64,000 bases of DNA from Gnetum montanum (lineage: Eukaryota; Streptophyta; Gnetopsida; Gnetales; Gnetaceae): NCBI GenBank assembly GCA_015680685.1, contig MNCI01013653.1:25828-89827 (forward strand), read 5' to 3'. A model generated the notes under the pieces. The model did no database searches. It saw only the letters and a program-made list of their open reading frames with translations, and was not told the origin of the DNA. A program made the translations under genes and the position numbers. Positions 47,300 to 58,169 of the stretch are shown piece by piece. The stretch's first letter is position 1, and each line of letters begins with the position of its first letter.

Positions 47300-47720
47300 T
47301 ATGATAAAATGGCGGCTGACTCACACTGCCAAGCCAAATGGCGGCTAACTCACGCTGCCAGGCAAAGGCAGAATAACTCACGCTGCCAGGCAAAGGCAGA
47401 ATAACTCACGCTGCTAGGAAAAGGCAGGATAACTTACAACCCTGCCAGGCAAAGGTAGGATAACTCACGCTACGAGGCAAAGGCAAAATAACTCATGCTG
47501 CCAGGTAAAGACAGGATAACTCACGCTGCCAGGCAAAGGCAAAGGCAGGATAATTAACGCTGACAAGCAAGAGACAGGATATCACGCTGCCAGGTAAAAA
47601 AACATTACTCACACTGCAAGAGACAGGATATCACGCTGCCAGGTAAAAAAACATTACTCACACTGCAAGAGACAGGATATCACGCTGCCAGGTAAAAAAA
47701 CATTACTCACACTGCCGCTG
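47300..47720. repeat. Tandem array of ACTCACGCTGCCAGGCAAAGG units with a 50-bp higher-order end
   Basis: About ten degenerate ~28-bp units (AATAACTCACGCTGCCAGGC plus AAAGGCAG). From 47569 the array turns into three nearly exact ~50-bp units containing GAGACAGGATATCACGCTGC and AAAAAAACATTACTCACACT. No coding role seen. Confidence 0.88.
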
Positions 47721-48427
47721 TAAATTACTCAAAAAAGAAATTTCCAAAACAGATCGTTTTGCACACACGCTGTAAACACTTAGGGTACAGGGATGTACAC
47801 ATTGAAACTGCAACAAAAAAAAATATAGCAAGAAAAGGCTAATGAAACATGAAATGGGAGCGTACCGGCCCAAGGATCCTGGGATCTTGGGCTGAGGAAG
47901 GCAGTGAAGCACGTCGCCTCTTTCTTTCTTTTACCCTTGTCCTGTTTTCCTTTACCCATTTTGCCCCGTATGCCCCGTACCCTGCAGATCTAGACGCTGT
48001 AGCTACAGATCTGGCCCAAGTGTTGTGGATCTAGGGGCAATAGTTACTCACGCTCCCCTCTAGAACACTACCCTGATTTTGGCTCTAAAGCCAGCTGTCC
48101 ACTACCCGCCTTGCTTACGCTGCCACTGTTGCCTGTTTCCAATACTCACCTTGTAAAACGATTCAAATAACTTTCACTTTTACTGGTCAAACCTTTTTAA
48201 TTTTACTTTTTTTAATTATTTTATCGTATTTTACGGTTGCTCTTATTTTACCACTTTGTCTTGACAATAACTAAAAACTCTAAAAAATAAAATACCTAAT
48301 GTTATCCTTTGGTTACGTTGATCCCCTTTTCTTTTATCAATGCTTGAACCTTAAACCTTAAAAAAATATATATATAATAATATATATATATATATTTATA
48401 TAATATTTTAAATTCTTGTACAGACAC
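47721..48427. other. Non-coding spacer before the 30-bp array (C)
   Basis: Mixed sequence with further ACTCACGCT words (48050), then an AT-rich stretch with a TA microsatellite (48366-48412). No coding content recognised. Confidence 0.4.
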
Positions 48428-48780
48428 GGCCCAGTACAACCTTAAACTAGCACTCATGGCCCGGTACGGCCTTAAACTACCATACGTGGCCCGGTATGGC
48501 CTTAAACTACAACTCATGGCCCGGTATGGCCTTAAACTGCCACTCATGGCTTAGTACAGCCTTAAATTACCATACGTAGCTCGGTATGGCCTTAAACTGC
48601 CACTCACGGCCCGATACGGCTTTAAACTACCATATATGGCTCGATATGGCTTTAAACTGCCACTCATGGCCCGGTATGGCCTTAAACTACCATTCATGGC
48701 CCAGTATGGCCTTAAACTGCCACTCATAGCCCGGTACGGCCATAAACTGCCACACGTCTAGGCATGACGGTAAACTACCC
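48428..48780 (+). repeat. 30-bp TAAACT minisatellite, ~11.7 units, junction antisense gene / RT (C)
   Basis: Eleven consecutive units of exactly 30 bp of the form GGCCCGGTATGGCCTTAAAC plus TGCCACTCAT, followed by a partial divergent unit. Many units alternate between an ACTACCATACGT and an ACTGCCACTCAT end, hinting at a 60-bp higher-order unit. This is the most regular example of the repeat found at all module junctions. Confidence 0.92.
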
Positions 48781-48875
48781 TTGGAGTACAATTAGCTATA
48801 TTTAAACGTAAAATCACTTTCTTAAGAAAAACAGAAAACTCACCCTGTTGACATAGCTCCCTATTTCATTGGCAG

Positions 48876-49850
48876 GAGCAAACACATAGACAGCAAGCAA
48901 CTCTTCATACCATTGTCTATTGATGGACCATATGGAGCGATCAAGGGAGAAATCAATCCAGAGTCCATTGATTTAGGCCCCCCAACATACAACAATTTAG
49001 TGGCATCAACCCAAGAAATACTAGATTGCTTTAAAGGAATGACAAAATCTCTGGACCTAGAAGCCGATAATATTACTGAAGATCCCCTAGCCGAAGTCCC
49101 CATAACTACGTCAGATGGTGAGGTTAAAATTTTAAAACTAATTACTCTGTTGAATCCACAACTTGCCAGTGACATAACTTGAGTGCTAAGAGAAAATATG
49201 AAAGCATACGCTTAGTCTTACACTAACATGTTTGGGCTCAATGCTCAAATAGTCCAGCATAACATCATACTTGATCCAAAACTAAGACCAGTGAAACAAA
49301 AGGCATGCAAGGTCAAGCCTGAAGTAGTGTTGGCAGTTCGCAGTGAGATCACGAAGCTTTATTAAGCTGTGGACTACGCTGATTGGGTATCCAACATGGT
49401 TATAGTCCCAAAGAAACATGGGAGCAATTTTCTATGTATTGACTTCCGTGATCTCAATGTTGCAACCATAAAGGATGACTTCCTGCTACCTAGCATCGAT
49501 CAACTTGTTGATTCAACCACTGGGCATGCATTATTATCCTTTATGGATGGCTTTTTAGGATACAACCAGATTAGGATCAATCACGAACATCAACTCAAGA
49601 CAACCTTTATGACACCATGGGGTACATTTTGTTATACGATGATACCATTCGGTCTCAAGAATGCTGGAGCTACGTATCAACGAGCAATGACATTCATCTT
49701 TAGTGATTACATATTCAACTCACTCAATGACTACGTAGATGACATTGTGGTCAAATCAAAAACAACTGATCAACATGTACAAGACCTAGACTTGGTACTG
49801 AAATGTTGTCTAAAATACGAGCTTAGACTCAACTCGAAGAAATGTTGTCA
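48876..49850 (+). pseudogene. Reverse transcriptase (truncated), element C
   Basis: Homology with B starts exactly after TTGGCAG at 48875, a candidate 3' splice site. Motifs: LSIDGPYGAIKGEINPE, MVIVPKKHGSNFLCIDFRDL, LLSFMDGFLGYNQIRI, MIPFGLKNAGATYQRA and an intact catalytic box YVDD (49732-49743). At about 49846 the frame jumps from the RT palm/thumb border (LRLNSKKC) straight into the archaeal-type RNase H: about 0.8 kb present in A (thumb, connection, first RNase H) is deleted, with a short TGT overlap at the joint. Confidence 0.88.
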
Positions 49851-50165
49851 TCACGTATCCCTCTGGGGAGATCCGACCCTTTGCTTATCATTTAAAGTTT
49901 CCTTGTACTAACAACGTGATAGAGTACGAAGGTCTTCTTAGAGGTCTCATGGTAGCACTAACTTCAGAAACCACATGGTTCGTAGTTAGAGGTGACTCAC
50001 AGTTAGTCATCAATCAGGTCACAGATGTATACGCATGTAAAGCTTTACATTTACAACCATACTGTGACTTGGCAAAACATCTGCTGAAACAATTCACAAA
50101 CATATATGTGCAACATGTTTTCAGAAACGACAATACCATCGCAGATGCACTTGCAACATAGCCCT
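49850..50165 (+). pseudogene. Second (archaeal-type) RNase H, N-terminally deleted, element C
   Basis: Starts in the first strand (ITYPSGEIRPFAYHL, read in a shifted frame), then NVIEYEGLLRGLMVA, VRGDSQLVINQV and FRNDNTIADALAT. The first Asp motif (FDG) was removed by the RT/RNase H deletion, so it could not be active. Confidence 0.78.
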
Positions 50166-50181
50166 AAACATTTCACCTGAC

Positions 50182-51525
50182 ATGTTTCATGCGTTGCCCA
50201 ATTCCATAACGAGTTGTGCCAAGCCCATAATTAACACTCCCGATGAATTACCCATAACATCAGTTAGCACGACACACGCCATGGAATGGTACGATGACAT
50301 AAAGGAGTGCCTTCTACATGGTGAACCACCTCAACATCTAACGAATGCTCAGAAGGACGTAGTGCGGAAACGCTCTCGGCAGTATGCACTAGTCGCAGAC
50401 ATGTTATGTTGTAGATCCTATGAGGGAATTTTGTTAGTTTGCGTTGGTAGCATCGATGGCCAAACCATCGTGGAGCAGGTTCACAAAGGACTTTGTGGAG
50501 GGCACATAGCACCCAAGGCAATGGAAACCAAAATTAGACGTTTAGGCTACTATTGGCCGCACATGAAGTACGACTGTTTCTCCAAAGTCAAAATGTGCAG
50601 CATCTGCCAAAAACATGGTAATCTCATACATGTGCCACCTAACGAGTTGCATACAGCTCAAATCACATGGCATTTTTAGAAATGGGGTTTAGACATCATA
50701 GGACCAATAACTCCCCCATCTTCTGTAGGACATAACTTCATCATAACCGCAACCGAATATTTCACAAAATGGGTAGAAGCTATTCCTCTTAGGAAGACCA
50801 CACCATAAAAAGTATGCAACTTCATCCTTGAAAACATTGTAACTCGTTTTGGCAATCGAATGACTATAATCACTGATAACGGGCCATAGCTCAACAGTGT
50901 CAAAACCAAAACCTTTTGTGAGAGCCTAGGCATCAAACATTCATTTTTGTCACCATACTATCCCTAGAGTAACGGTCAAGCAGAATCCACAAACAAAATA
51001 ATCATCATGGTGCTCAGGAAAATGCTTAATCAAAGCAAAAGAAGATGGCATGAGCAGCTAGTTTACGCGCTATGGGCATATCGAACGATGCACAGAATAT
51101 CCATAGGTAAAATACTGTACAGTTTTATCTATGGTTCAAAAGTTGTCTTACCTTTGGAGTTACAGGTACCTTCATTGAGGATCATAGGATCCAGACTCCT
51201 CAATGAAAGTCAAAACAATGACTAGCGCATTGTTGACCTTGCCTTGGTAGAGGAGGAGTGAACACGCACACTAGATCAAATCAAGTGGTACCAGCAGCAA
51301 CAACGACAGTGACATCAACATGACATTCACAAGCGCCCAATCAAGGAAGGTGACCTTGTCCTTAAGGTAGTCCGTGAACACTCAGACAAATTCTCAGCCA
51401 ATTGGGAAGGGCCTTACTTGGTCACCAAAGCGTATGAAAATGGAGCATTCAAAATAGCCAATATGTACAGTAACGAGCTTGCTCATCCAACAAATCACAT
51501 GTACCTCAAGCCATTTTACTTTTGA
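50182..51525 (+). pseudogene. Integrase, element C
   Basis: Zinc-binding HHCC intact: VHKGLCGGHIAPKAM and MCSICQKHGN. Core: KWGLDIIGPITPP, TDNGP followed by a stop, and SNGQAESTNK. C-terminal part: [17 protein letters not shown] and WEGPYLVTKAYENGAFKIA. Stops occur at 50677, 50806, 50887 and 50966, mostly TAG or TAA at Gln or Trp positions. Confidence 0.87.
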
Positions 51526-51539
51526 ACAAAGCCTAAGGT

Positions 51540-51860
51540 ATGCATTTGTCCTAGCATCATGAAAGTAAACTAATACCAAAGATTCGTCCTGGCATCACGA
51601 CGATAAACTAATACCACAAACTCGTCCTGGCATCATGATGTTAAACTGATACCATAGATCGTCTGGAATGACAATAAACTACCATGCTCTCATCTGCCAG
51701 AGTCCACTAAGACTATAAACTAGCTTGCCTCTCCATAGTTTTCCACGACTATAAACTAGCATTGCATTGTCCGCTATGACAATCAACTGGTAATGTCCAA
51801 TGGGTTATGACGTAAAACTAATCAATGATAGTCCGCCAAGACTATAAACTGGCAACTTCT
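51540..51860 (+). repeat. Degenerate TAAACT minisatellite after integrase (C)
   Basis: Units such as CCTGGCATCACGACGATAAA and CCACTAAGACTATAAACTAG, about ten copies. Clearly the counterpart of 17815-18100. Confidence 0.75.
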
Positions 51861-51879
51861 TCACTGGCCTACGAATCCA

Positions 51880-52330
51880 TTTCTGTAATCAAACAACATG
51901 TCTTCATCAACCCACTGCATGAATTCATCACATGGACTCTAACAACATTGCTGCTATTCAATTTTGTTTTCCTATTGTTGCATGCAGTGTCTCCATCACA
52001 TCGGTTGCATCCATGTTTAAAGTGTTAAGCTAACTCATTCAATCATGGTTTTCTTGTCTTCTTAGAGTTTTGTTTGCAGGATGACACCTAGAGGTGTTCG
52101 TACATGGATGCATTTCATCACGACAATGAGCTACCACATTATTCCTGATGCATGTAACCAGGTTAATCAAACCGTTCACAAGTACATTCCCAGTTTCCCA
52201 AATGTCTCTCATTCCCTAGAATGTTCTCTCTACCCTATTCAGTTACATTTCCCGTCACCCCAAAACTCTGAACACATGGTTGCTGACTGTAACTCTCAAA
52301 GCAGTTGCAACACATAGCACAATACATGAA
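51880..52330 (+). other. Conserved 3' region with small hydrophobic ORF (C)
   Basis: Encodes EFITWTLTTLLLFNFVFLLL, CLKC and, after a TTTGCAG site, MTPRGVRTWMHFI. The pattern matches 18152-18360 in A, including the TTTGYAGGATGACACC joint before MTP. The function is unknown. Confidence 0.45.
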
Positions 52331-52384
52331 ACAAATACAAGCACACGAGCATGAGTATAACATTGAAAGAGAGCTCTGCTCAAA

Positions 52385-52445
52385 CACAAAAAAAAAAGAC
52401 AAAAAAAAGGAAGATAAAAAAAAAGAAATCAAAGATAAAAATCCA
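52385..52445 (+). promoter_or_regulatory. Polypurine tract region (C)
   Basis: A/G run with AAAAAAAAAAGACAAAAAAA and GGAAGATAAAAAAAAAG, matching the run at 18600-18690 in A, just before LTR-like sequence. Confidence 0.5.
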
Positions 52446-53470
52446 TCACAAGACTCTTGGCACTTCCCATACAAGCCCCAAGCAGGAAGGTACTTATCTT
52501 GGAAGAAAACATTCATGTCTCAAACAATCATGTTGCATCCCATTGCATGGCTTTGGCTATTGGACAACGGGTTCCCTTTGACACTCAACAAGGGTCCTGT
52601 TTCTCCAAATAATTCACCACCTCATCACGTGGCTTTGGTTGTGACAACGAGTCCTCTTAAGTAGGATACAAGAATCTCGTTCCTCTAAAGGACGCACATC
52701 CCATGCCTTGGTCCCAAGTCTGCTAGATACTAGCTATTGACAAGGACCAACATGATCTGTTCACACAAGAGCATTCCTCTTCTCACAGTTAAATAAAACC
52801 ATCCATTCATCAATCCCTGATCTCATAGTTACAAACCTTCTCCCTATACACCTCAAAACCTCATTTCCCGATCCCATGTACTTCTGAACACGGTGTGATG
52901 ACATCTGGCCAAATGCCAAAGAACAATGCTTGATACCCAATTGCTCGTGGTGTTTTGTACTTCTTTATCGATGCCTCTCGGGTAGATTCCTCCATGCATC
53001 AGCAAAGAGGGGCCAATGAAACACCACAAAATTTTGGCCTAGCACTTTTAGACAAGAATCAAGCTAAGTCATGTTGCTGCCCAACATGATTACAGCATGA
53101 CCAAACTTGAGAGCCTCTAAAATGGCATGAAATGACATACAATGGAGTGAGCAATAGAGCAAGCAAGGTTTCCTTGGGGCCCAAAAGTGACTGCACCAAC
53201 TTTCAGCATTCATAATCAAAATTTTTCGGCACAAAATGCTTGGTTTTGGCTAAGTATAAGTTGGCTACATTTTCAGACGCTGCTCATGTTGCTGGTCACC
53301 TCGATGATTCCTTAGGAGCCTAGAAAGACATAAATCCTTCGTTTTGGTTGCTTGTCAACTCCTTTTCTCATTTTGTTTACAAAACTGTTTCGCTTTCAAA
53401 TTTCCTTGCTTTTTCTGTTTACAAAACTACCTAGATTTTTTTTGTTTACAAAATTATCTAGCTTAGTAGC
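52446..53470 (+). other. LTR-like and leader sequence between element C and gag D
   Basis: Matches 18691-19500 of A for about 850 bases, then a T-rich leader with repeated TTTGTTTACAAAACT words (53380-53450) up to the gag start at 53472. Fits a shared LTR between C and D, but its ends could not be fixed. Confidence 0.4.
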
Positions 53471-54575
53471 AATGGCTTCCGCAACTACTGCTACTAACAC
53501 CTTCAATGTGGAGATTCCCATCATGGTTGAAGGCACCACTGGTGTTGAAAAACCATTGAACCTAATGTTGGAAACACATCGATCCCTCAGGATCCAAAAC
53601 CAGGGACCTGAGGGCTTGGCCTAGCAACACGAGCGTTACAAATTCCTTTGTGCAAAGGTTTAGGAAAACTTGCCTTTGGATGTACATGAATTCAAGAGCA
53701 AACATAGCTTCAAGTTCGCTTACTGTGATGAAAAAGAATTTGTTCCCACTCCTGGCATTTCCAAACCTTTGACACAGGAAAAAAAAGGCTTCTAGACCAG
53801 CTAATCCAGCTGGCTAGGCTTAGGGAGCAATAGGATACAACGTTCAACCAAGATGACACCTTTCAAGATGGACAGGAGTAAATCAATTCCCAATTTGATG
53901 AGGAAGGTCAAGCCAACCCCATTCCCATCCCTCCTACCCAGTCCTTCTAGGCCAACCTGTTTTCTACCACTGTTCCCTTTGCCATCACGCCTATGCTTCC
54001 GCAGCCTACAACTACAACCGCAATGGGTAGCCATGCCACATTCCTAGCGTATCATCACCCTTATTTCCTTGTTTCATTTGCAGCAACCATGCCTCCGCAA
54101 ACTATTCATCAGCATATTCTTGTAGCGCATAACACACCAATCATGGCTACCCTTCTGCACATTCACACTGTACCTACTTCGCAACTGTACGCAACTTCCA
54201 TGTCAATTCCTACGTTCATGTCTATTCCACCCATTGTGGTGGGCCTAGGTCCATCCACATGGTGGACCCCATTCGCATCTTTGCCTATTCTACAATCATC
54301 GTAGATGTCTCACTATGTTCGCCCTCAAACCTACCAAACCCTGAAAACAGCACAACCTAACACGGGGCTATGGTCTATTCCTTCGGTGACACAAGCGGTC
54401 TATCTAGTGACTCAAACCACAGTTTCTGCTCCAATAGCACCACCTACATGGTGGTGGACAATGCAAGCAGCACCGTTCGTAGGGGCTATCCCAACAGTAC
54501 CGCTGATGGGTCAAACTGCTATCCCTACCACGCCACAGGTGGGGGTTTATGCCCAAGGGAGACTTTCTAAACTAA
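53471..54575 (+). pseudogene. gag N-terminal part of Tat-type element D
   Basis: Starts MASATTATNTFN, then LMLETHRSLRIQNQGPEGLA, KFLCAKV and NLPLDVHEF, aligned with the start of gag of B (37354-37000). A long Pro/Thr/Ala-rich middle follows (54000-54570: MPPQTIHQHILVAH, TPPVGV-like text), comparable to 36500-36740 in B. The Retrotrans_gag core does not follow; sequence changes to element E near 54575. Stops at 53623, 53793, 54303 and elsewhere. Confidence 0.72.
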
Positions 54576-54579
54576 GAGC

Positions 54580-55690
54580 TCATTAGATCCAAAGGATGAT
54601 AGAGTAAGTAGCAAAATAATAAGATGAGTTGCAAAAAAGGGAAACTATAGAAGAATATAATAGGGACCCTTCCATTAGAAAAAGGGAGGTTCGATTTTGT
54701 GATGAGGAGTCACCAATTAATGAGGTGGTAAATAGGAAAATCTTACCCATCCAAAAATATATTTTTGATATCTTAGCAAAGGATGATAAACTATGGGACT
54801 CTTTAGATGAAAAATTTTAAACCACTATGAAGATGAATCCAAATCATAGAATAGTGATCATGACTATAGGAGGTAAAAATAAACTAAACATGCCTATAAG
54901 AGAGGTAAGGGCAAACCTACTGTAGTAGAAAAAGTTGTGGTGATAGACTTTAATGATGATGTTGGGTGTGACACTTGTCAGTATAAACATCCTAACGGAT
55001 GTTTCCATGTGGTGTTACATTTACAAGAGTCTAAGCTATATGCGCCAAATTCTCAACTAGCAAGGAGGCAAGCACCTAGACTATTGCCTTTTCCTCAAGC
55101 CAATTTGAGGTAGTTCCACCAGCAACAACAAGATTTGTATCCAAGTGGAGCTCCACCACAATCATATGAGTAATACCAATAGTGGCACCAACCACAGTCA
55201 TAGGGAATGCCATCACAAAGATAGTAGTACCCTTACAAGCAACCAGATCTATATGGGTACTATGTTTAGCATTCCATTTATCCATGAAGCTCTGAAAGCT
55301 ATGCCTCATTCCAACATTACTATTATCCTCTAGAGTACCATCAAACTCATTCACCATCTACTCAAGGAAATTTTTCATATCCATACCACCCTTTGGATCT
55401 ATCTGCATACATCCCTCCACCCTCAACCCAATTACCTCCTACTTCATCCATGCAAGGTAAAATTCCTCCAGAGTTTTAGCAATGAAATGCTATGAAGGTT
55501 GTACATTTACAATTGACTTTTGAGCTAAGTGGTTTAGAAAATTAATCTACGAAACAACCATTTTTCCAACCCAACATTCCTTCCAAACCCTCACAAACTA
55601 ATGCAGCTAGTCAACCCATATCTCTAACACCCTCATCCTCTACATCAAACACATTCTAGAGCTCTTAAAATAAAATTCCATTTCAAATCT
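54580..55690 (+). pseudogene. gag-like remnant of element E
   Basis: An open stretch at 54629-54820 (KREVRFCDEESPINEVVN), then CDTCQYKHPNGCFHVVLHLQ (a Cys/His cluster) and a Gln/Tyr/Pro-rich segment (55110-55290). It differs from the Tat gag of A, B and D. Its position just before a protease-like region suggests the C-terminal part of a gag. Many stops; identity uncertain. Confidence 0.4.
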
Positions 55691-56400
55691 ATGATATGAT
55701 GTTAACTCATGTTGTTTTTGATTAGATCAAGGTTAGCAACCTTTCCATGAAAAAATATAACCTATAAAGTCCCCTTATTTACTTACAAATTACTAGACTT
55801 GAGCCATACAAGGCTCTTCTTAATTCTAGTTTTGGTGTAAATCTCATCTTCCATGACATGTACAAAGCCTAGAACCTACCACCTCTCAAGAAGAGAAATA
55901 TCCATTTGGAATTGGTATATTAGTCAATCACTATCCCTTTTGGATTAGTGGAAGCCATTGTTACTACAGTTTGTGGATGGTCCTATCCTACCAATTTTCT
56001 AGTGATCAAGGTAGAAAATTGCAAAGGCAACTTCCCCATCATTATGGAATGTGCATGGTTAAGCATGGTAGATGCACAAATGGGCATCAGGGACCTCTCC
56101 TTGTAAATCTCCAAAAAAAGTAAATATGGATGACTAGATAAGAAGTGTGTTCCATGCATTGTTTATAGCGATAATGGGTGTAATTGCATGCAAAAGATCT
56201 AGTTCATTAAAAGTACATTCATTAAATTTTGCAATTAGTGTGCACATGAAATAGATATTCAGAGGTACTTATATGTAGTATCCATAAAGCAGGAGGGCAC
56301 CCAATGGCTAACAGCTAACTTTGACAATAGCACATTATGCATGGAACCCTCTAAGAGCCTAAGATGTGCTTATGTAAAAGGCATGGATGAACTTTAGCAA
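55691..56400 (+). pseudogene. Degenerate aspartic protease region, element E (Athila-like)
   Basis: Reads EPYKALLNSSFGVNLIFHDM, where Athila-type proteases have a D-G/S-x-NL stretch, then ITIPFGLVEAIVTTV, YPTNFLVIKVENC and PIIMECAWLSMVDAQMG. The catalytic Asp is lost. Stops are frequent. Confidence 0.5.
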
Positions 56401-56439
56401 GTTCATCACCAACTCTCTCATGACAAAGATGATGATACC

Positions 56440-57880
56440 TGATGGGAAGAGTTGGTAATCCTTGATCATTTTAAACTAAATCCCATAGAGTTAAAAATTC
56501 TACTAGCTAACATGGAGTATGCATTCTTAAGAAATGGCAAGTTAGTAATAATTAATGCAAATCTTGCTCCTGATGAAAAAGACAAGTTGTTGATGGTGGT
56601 TAACAAATGACCAACAACCTTTGCTTCGTCATATCCTGAACTAATTAGAATTGATCCAAGGATATGCTAGCATCATATCTACACTAACCCAACCATGAAG
56701 CTAAGAAGGTAGGGGCAACTAAGCCCCAAGTTGAAGTAAACCATCAAAGAGAAAATTGAACAACTCCTTAAGGTGGGGTTCATCTAGTCCATCGTGGATA
56801 GTAAGTGGGTTAATCCACTTGTAATTATGTCAAAGAAAGATGATAAGTGGTGGGTCATTATCGACTTTCGATTGTTGAATATGACAACATTTGAAGATCA
56901 TTTTCCATTGCCATTGCTATTACATCTTCTTGAATGATTATAGTGGCTATAACCAAATCTAGATTGCATCAAAAGATCAAGACAGAAAAACATTCATGAG
57001 TCCTCTAGGAACTTTTTCATATTGCAAGATTCCATTTGGTTTTTCTAATTCCCCTAAAACATTTTAATGCCTAGTCCTTAACATTTTTCAATAGCAAATT
57101 GGTATTGGGGTAGAAGTATTTATGAATGAATTCTTTACCTATGGGGCTACATTTGAGCAAGCCCTAGATTGCCTTGAGTAGGTAGTAAAAATATGCCTTG
57201 AAACAAATCATAGACCCAATTGGTAGAAAAGCTATTTAATGATCCAAGAGGGCATAATACTAGGGCACTGAATTTCATAAAATGGGTTTAAGGTAGACTT
57301 GGAAAAGATAAATATCATCCAAGGAATCACATGGCAAACAAAGATAGTCAAAGACGTTTGATCATTCCTTAGTGAATTTCTCTAAGATCTCAAAGTCATT
57401 GGTTAAGCTTACAAAGAAAGATGATCCATTTTTATGGACCAAGGAGTGAAAACATGCATTCCAACAGTTAAAGAAAAAGCTTGTATAAACTCCAATTCTA
57501 TGGGCACTTTACTGGTTCATGCAAATTCATATAATGAAAGATGCATCTAACTATGCCTTGGAAGTTATGCTTACATAGTTGGATGACAAGAAATATCCAT
57601 ATTACATCCACTGTGCAAGCTAAAGCATTGTGGATGCATAGTTACATTACACCACAACTGAGAAAGAACTAATGATAGTGGTGTATGCTCTTAAAAAGTT
57701 CAAGTACTATGCGCTTAGCTATGAAGTGTTTGTGCACATAGATCATAGTACCATCTGCTTCATAATGAATAAGCCAATGATGAGCCCCCATATCATATCG
57801 TGGCTTTTCATCTTATAGGAATTTGATCTCACAATAGTAGCCCTATCTTTGAATGAAGTGCACAAGGTGTTCAACAAGCA
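56440..57880 (+). pseudogene. Degenerate reverse transcriptase and RNase H, element E
   Basis: RT: IKEKIEQLLKVGFI, VNPLVIMSKKDDKWWVIIDF and HFPLPLLL near 56740-56930, then SPLGTFSYCKIPFGFSN with stops; the YVDD region is not recognisable (57110-57140). RNase H: YTTTEKELMIVVYALKKF, HIDHSTICFIMNK and LQEFDLTIVALS (57650-57845). Blocks are spread over three frames. Single RNase H only, hence Athila-like rather than Tat. Confidence 0.65.
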
Positions 57881-57884
57881 ATGA

Positions 57885-58165
57885 CATAACCTTCGAATAT
57901 GGAAAGTGAAATTTCAATAGGAGACAAGGTTCTTTTTTAGAATCCCATAGATGTACCTCAAAAAACTAAAATCCATACATTTTGGGAAGGGCCTTATATA
58001 ATTGATGAAACCTTTCCTTCTAGAGCCATGATCATATACAAGCTTAAGAGCCCAAATAAAAAGTATTTGATCAACATCCAACACGTAAAGCCTTTCTATG
58101 GGCCCAAGCAAGCCAGTGCAATAAATATCTCAATGGATGAACAACCACGTTCAATTTTTTAGATC
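57885..58165 (+). pseudogene. Integrase C-terminal remnant, element E
   Basis: GDKVLF, FWEGPYIIDETFPSRAMIIY, PNKKYLINIQHVKPFYGP. This is the segment after the catalytic core. The zinc-binding part and the D,D-E core that should lie between 57850 and 57890 are absent, so about 1 kb has been deleted. Confidence 0.62.
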
Positions 58166-58169
58166 CCCT

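Noticed and set aside
47300-47720. Possible centromeric or satellite DNA
   Set aside because: Short local array of about 400 bp, with no evidence of long satellite organisation.
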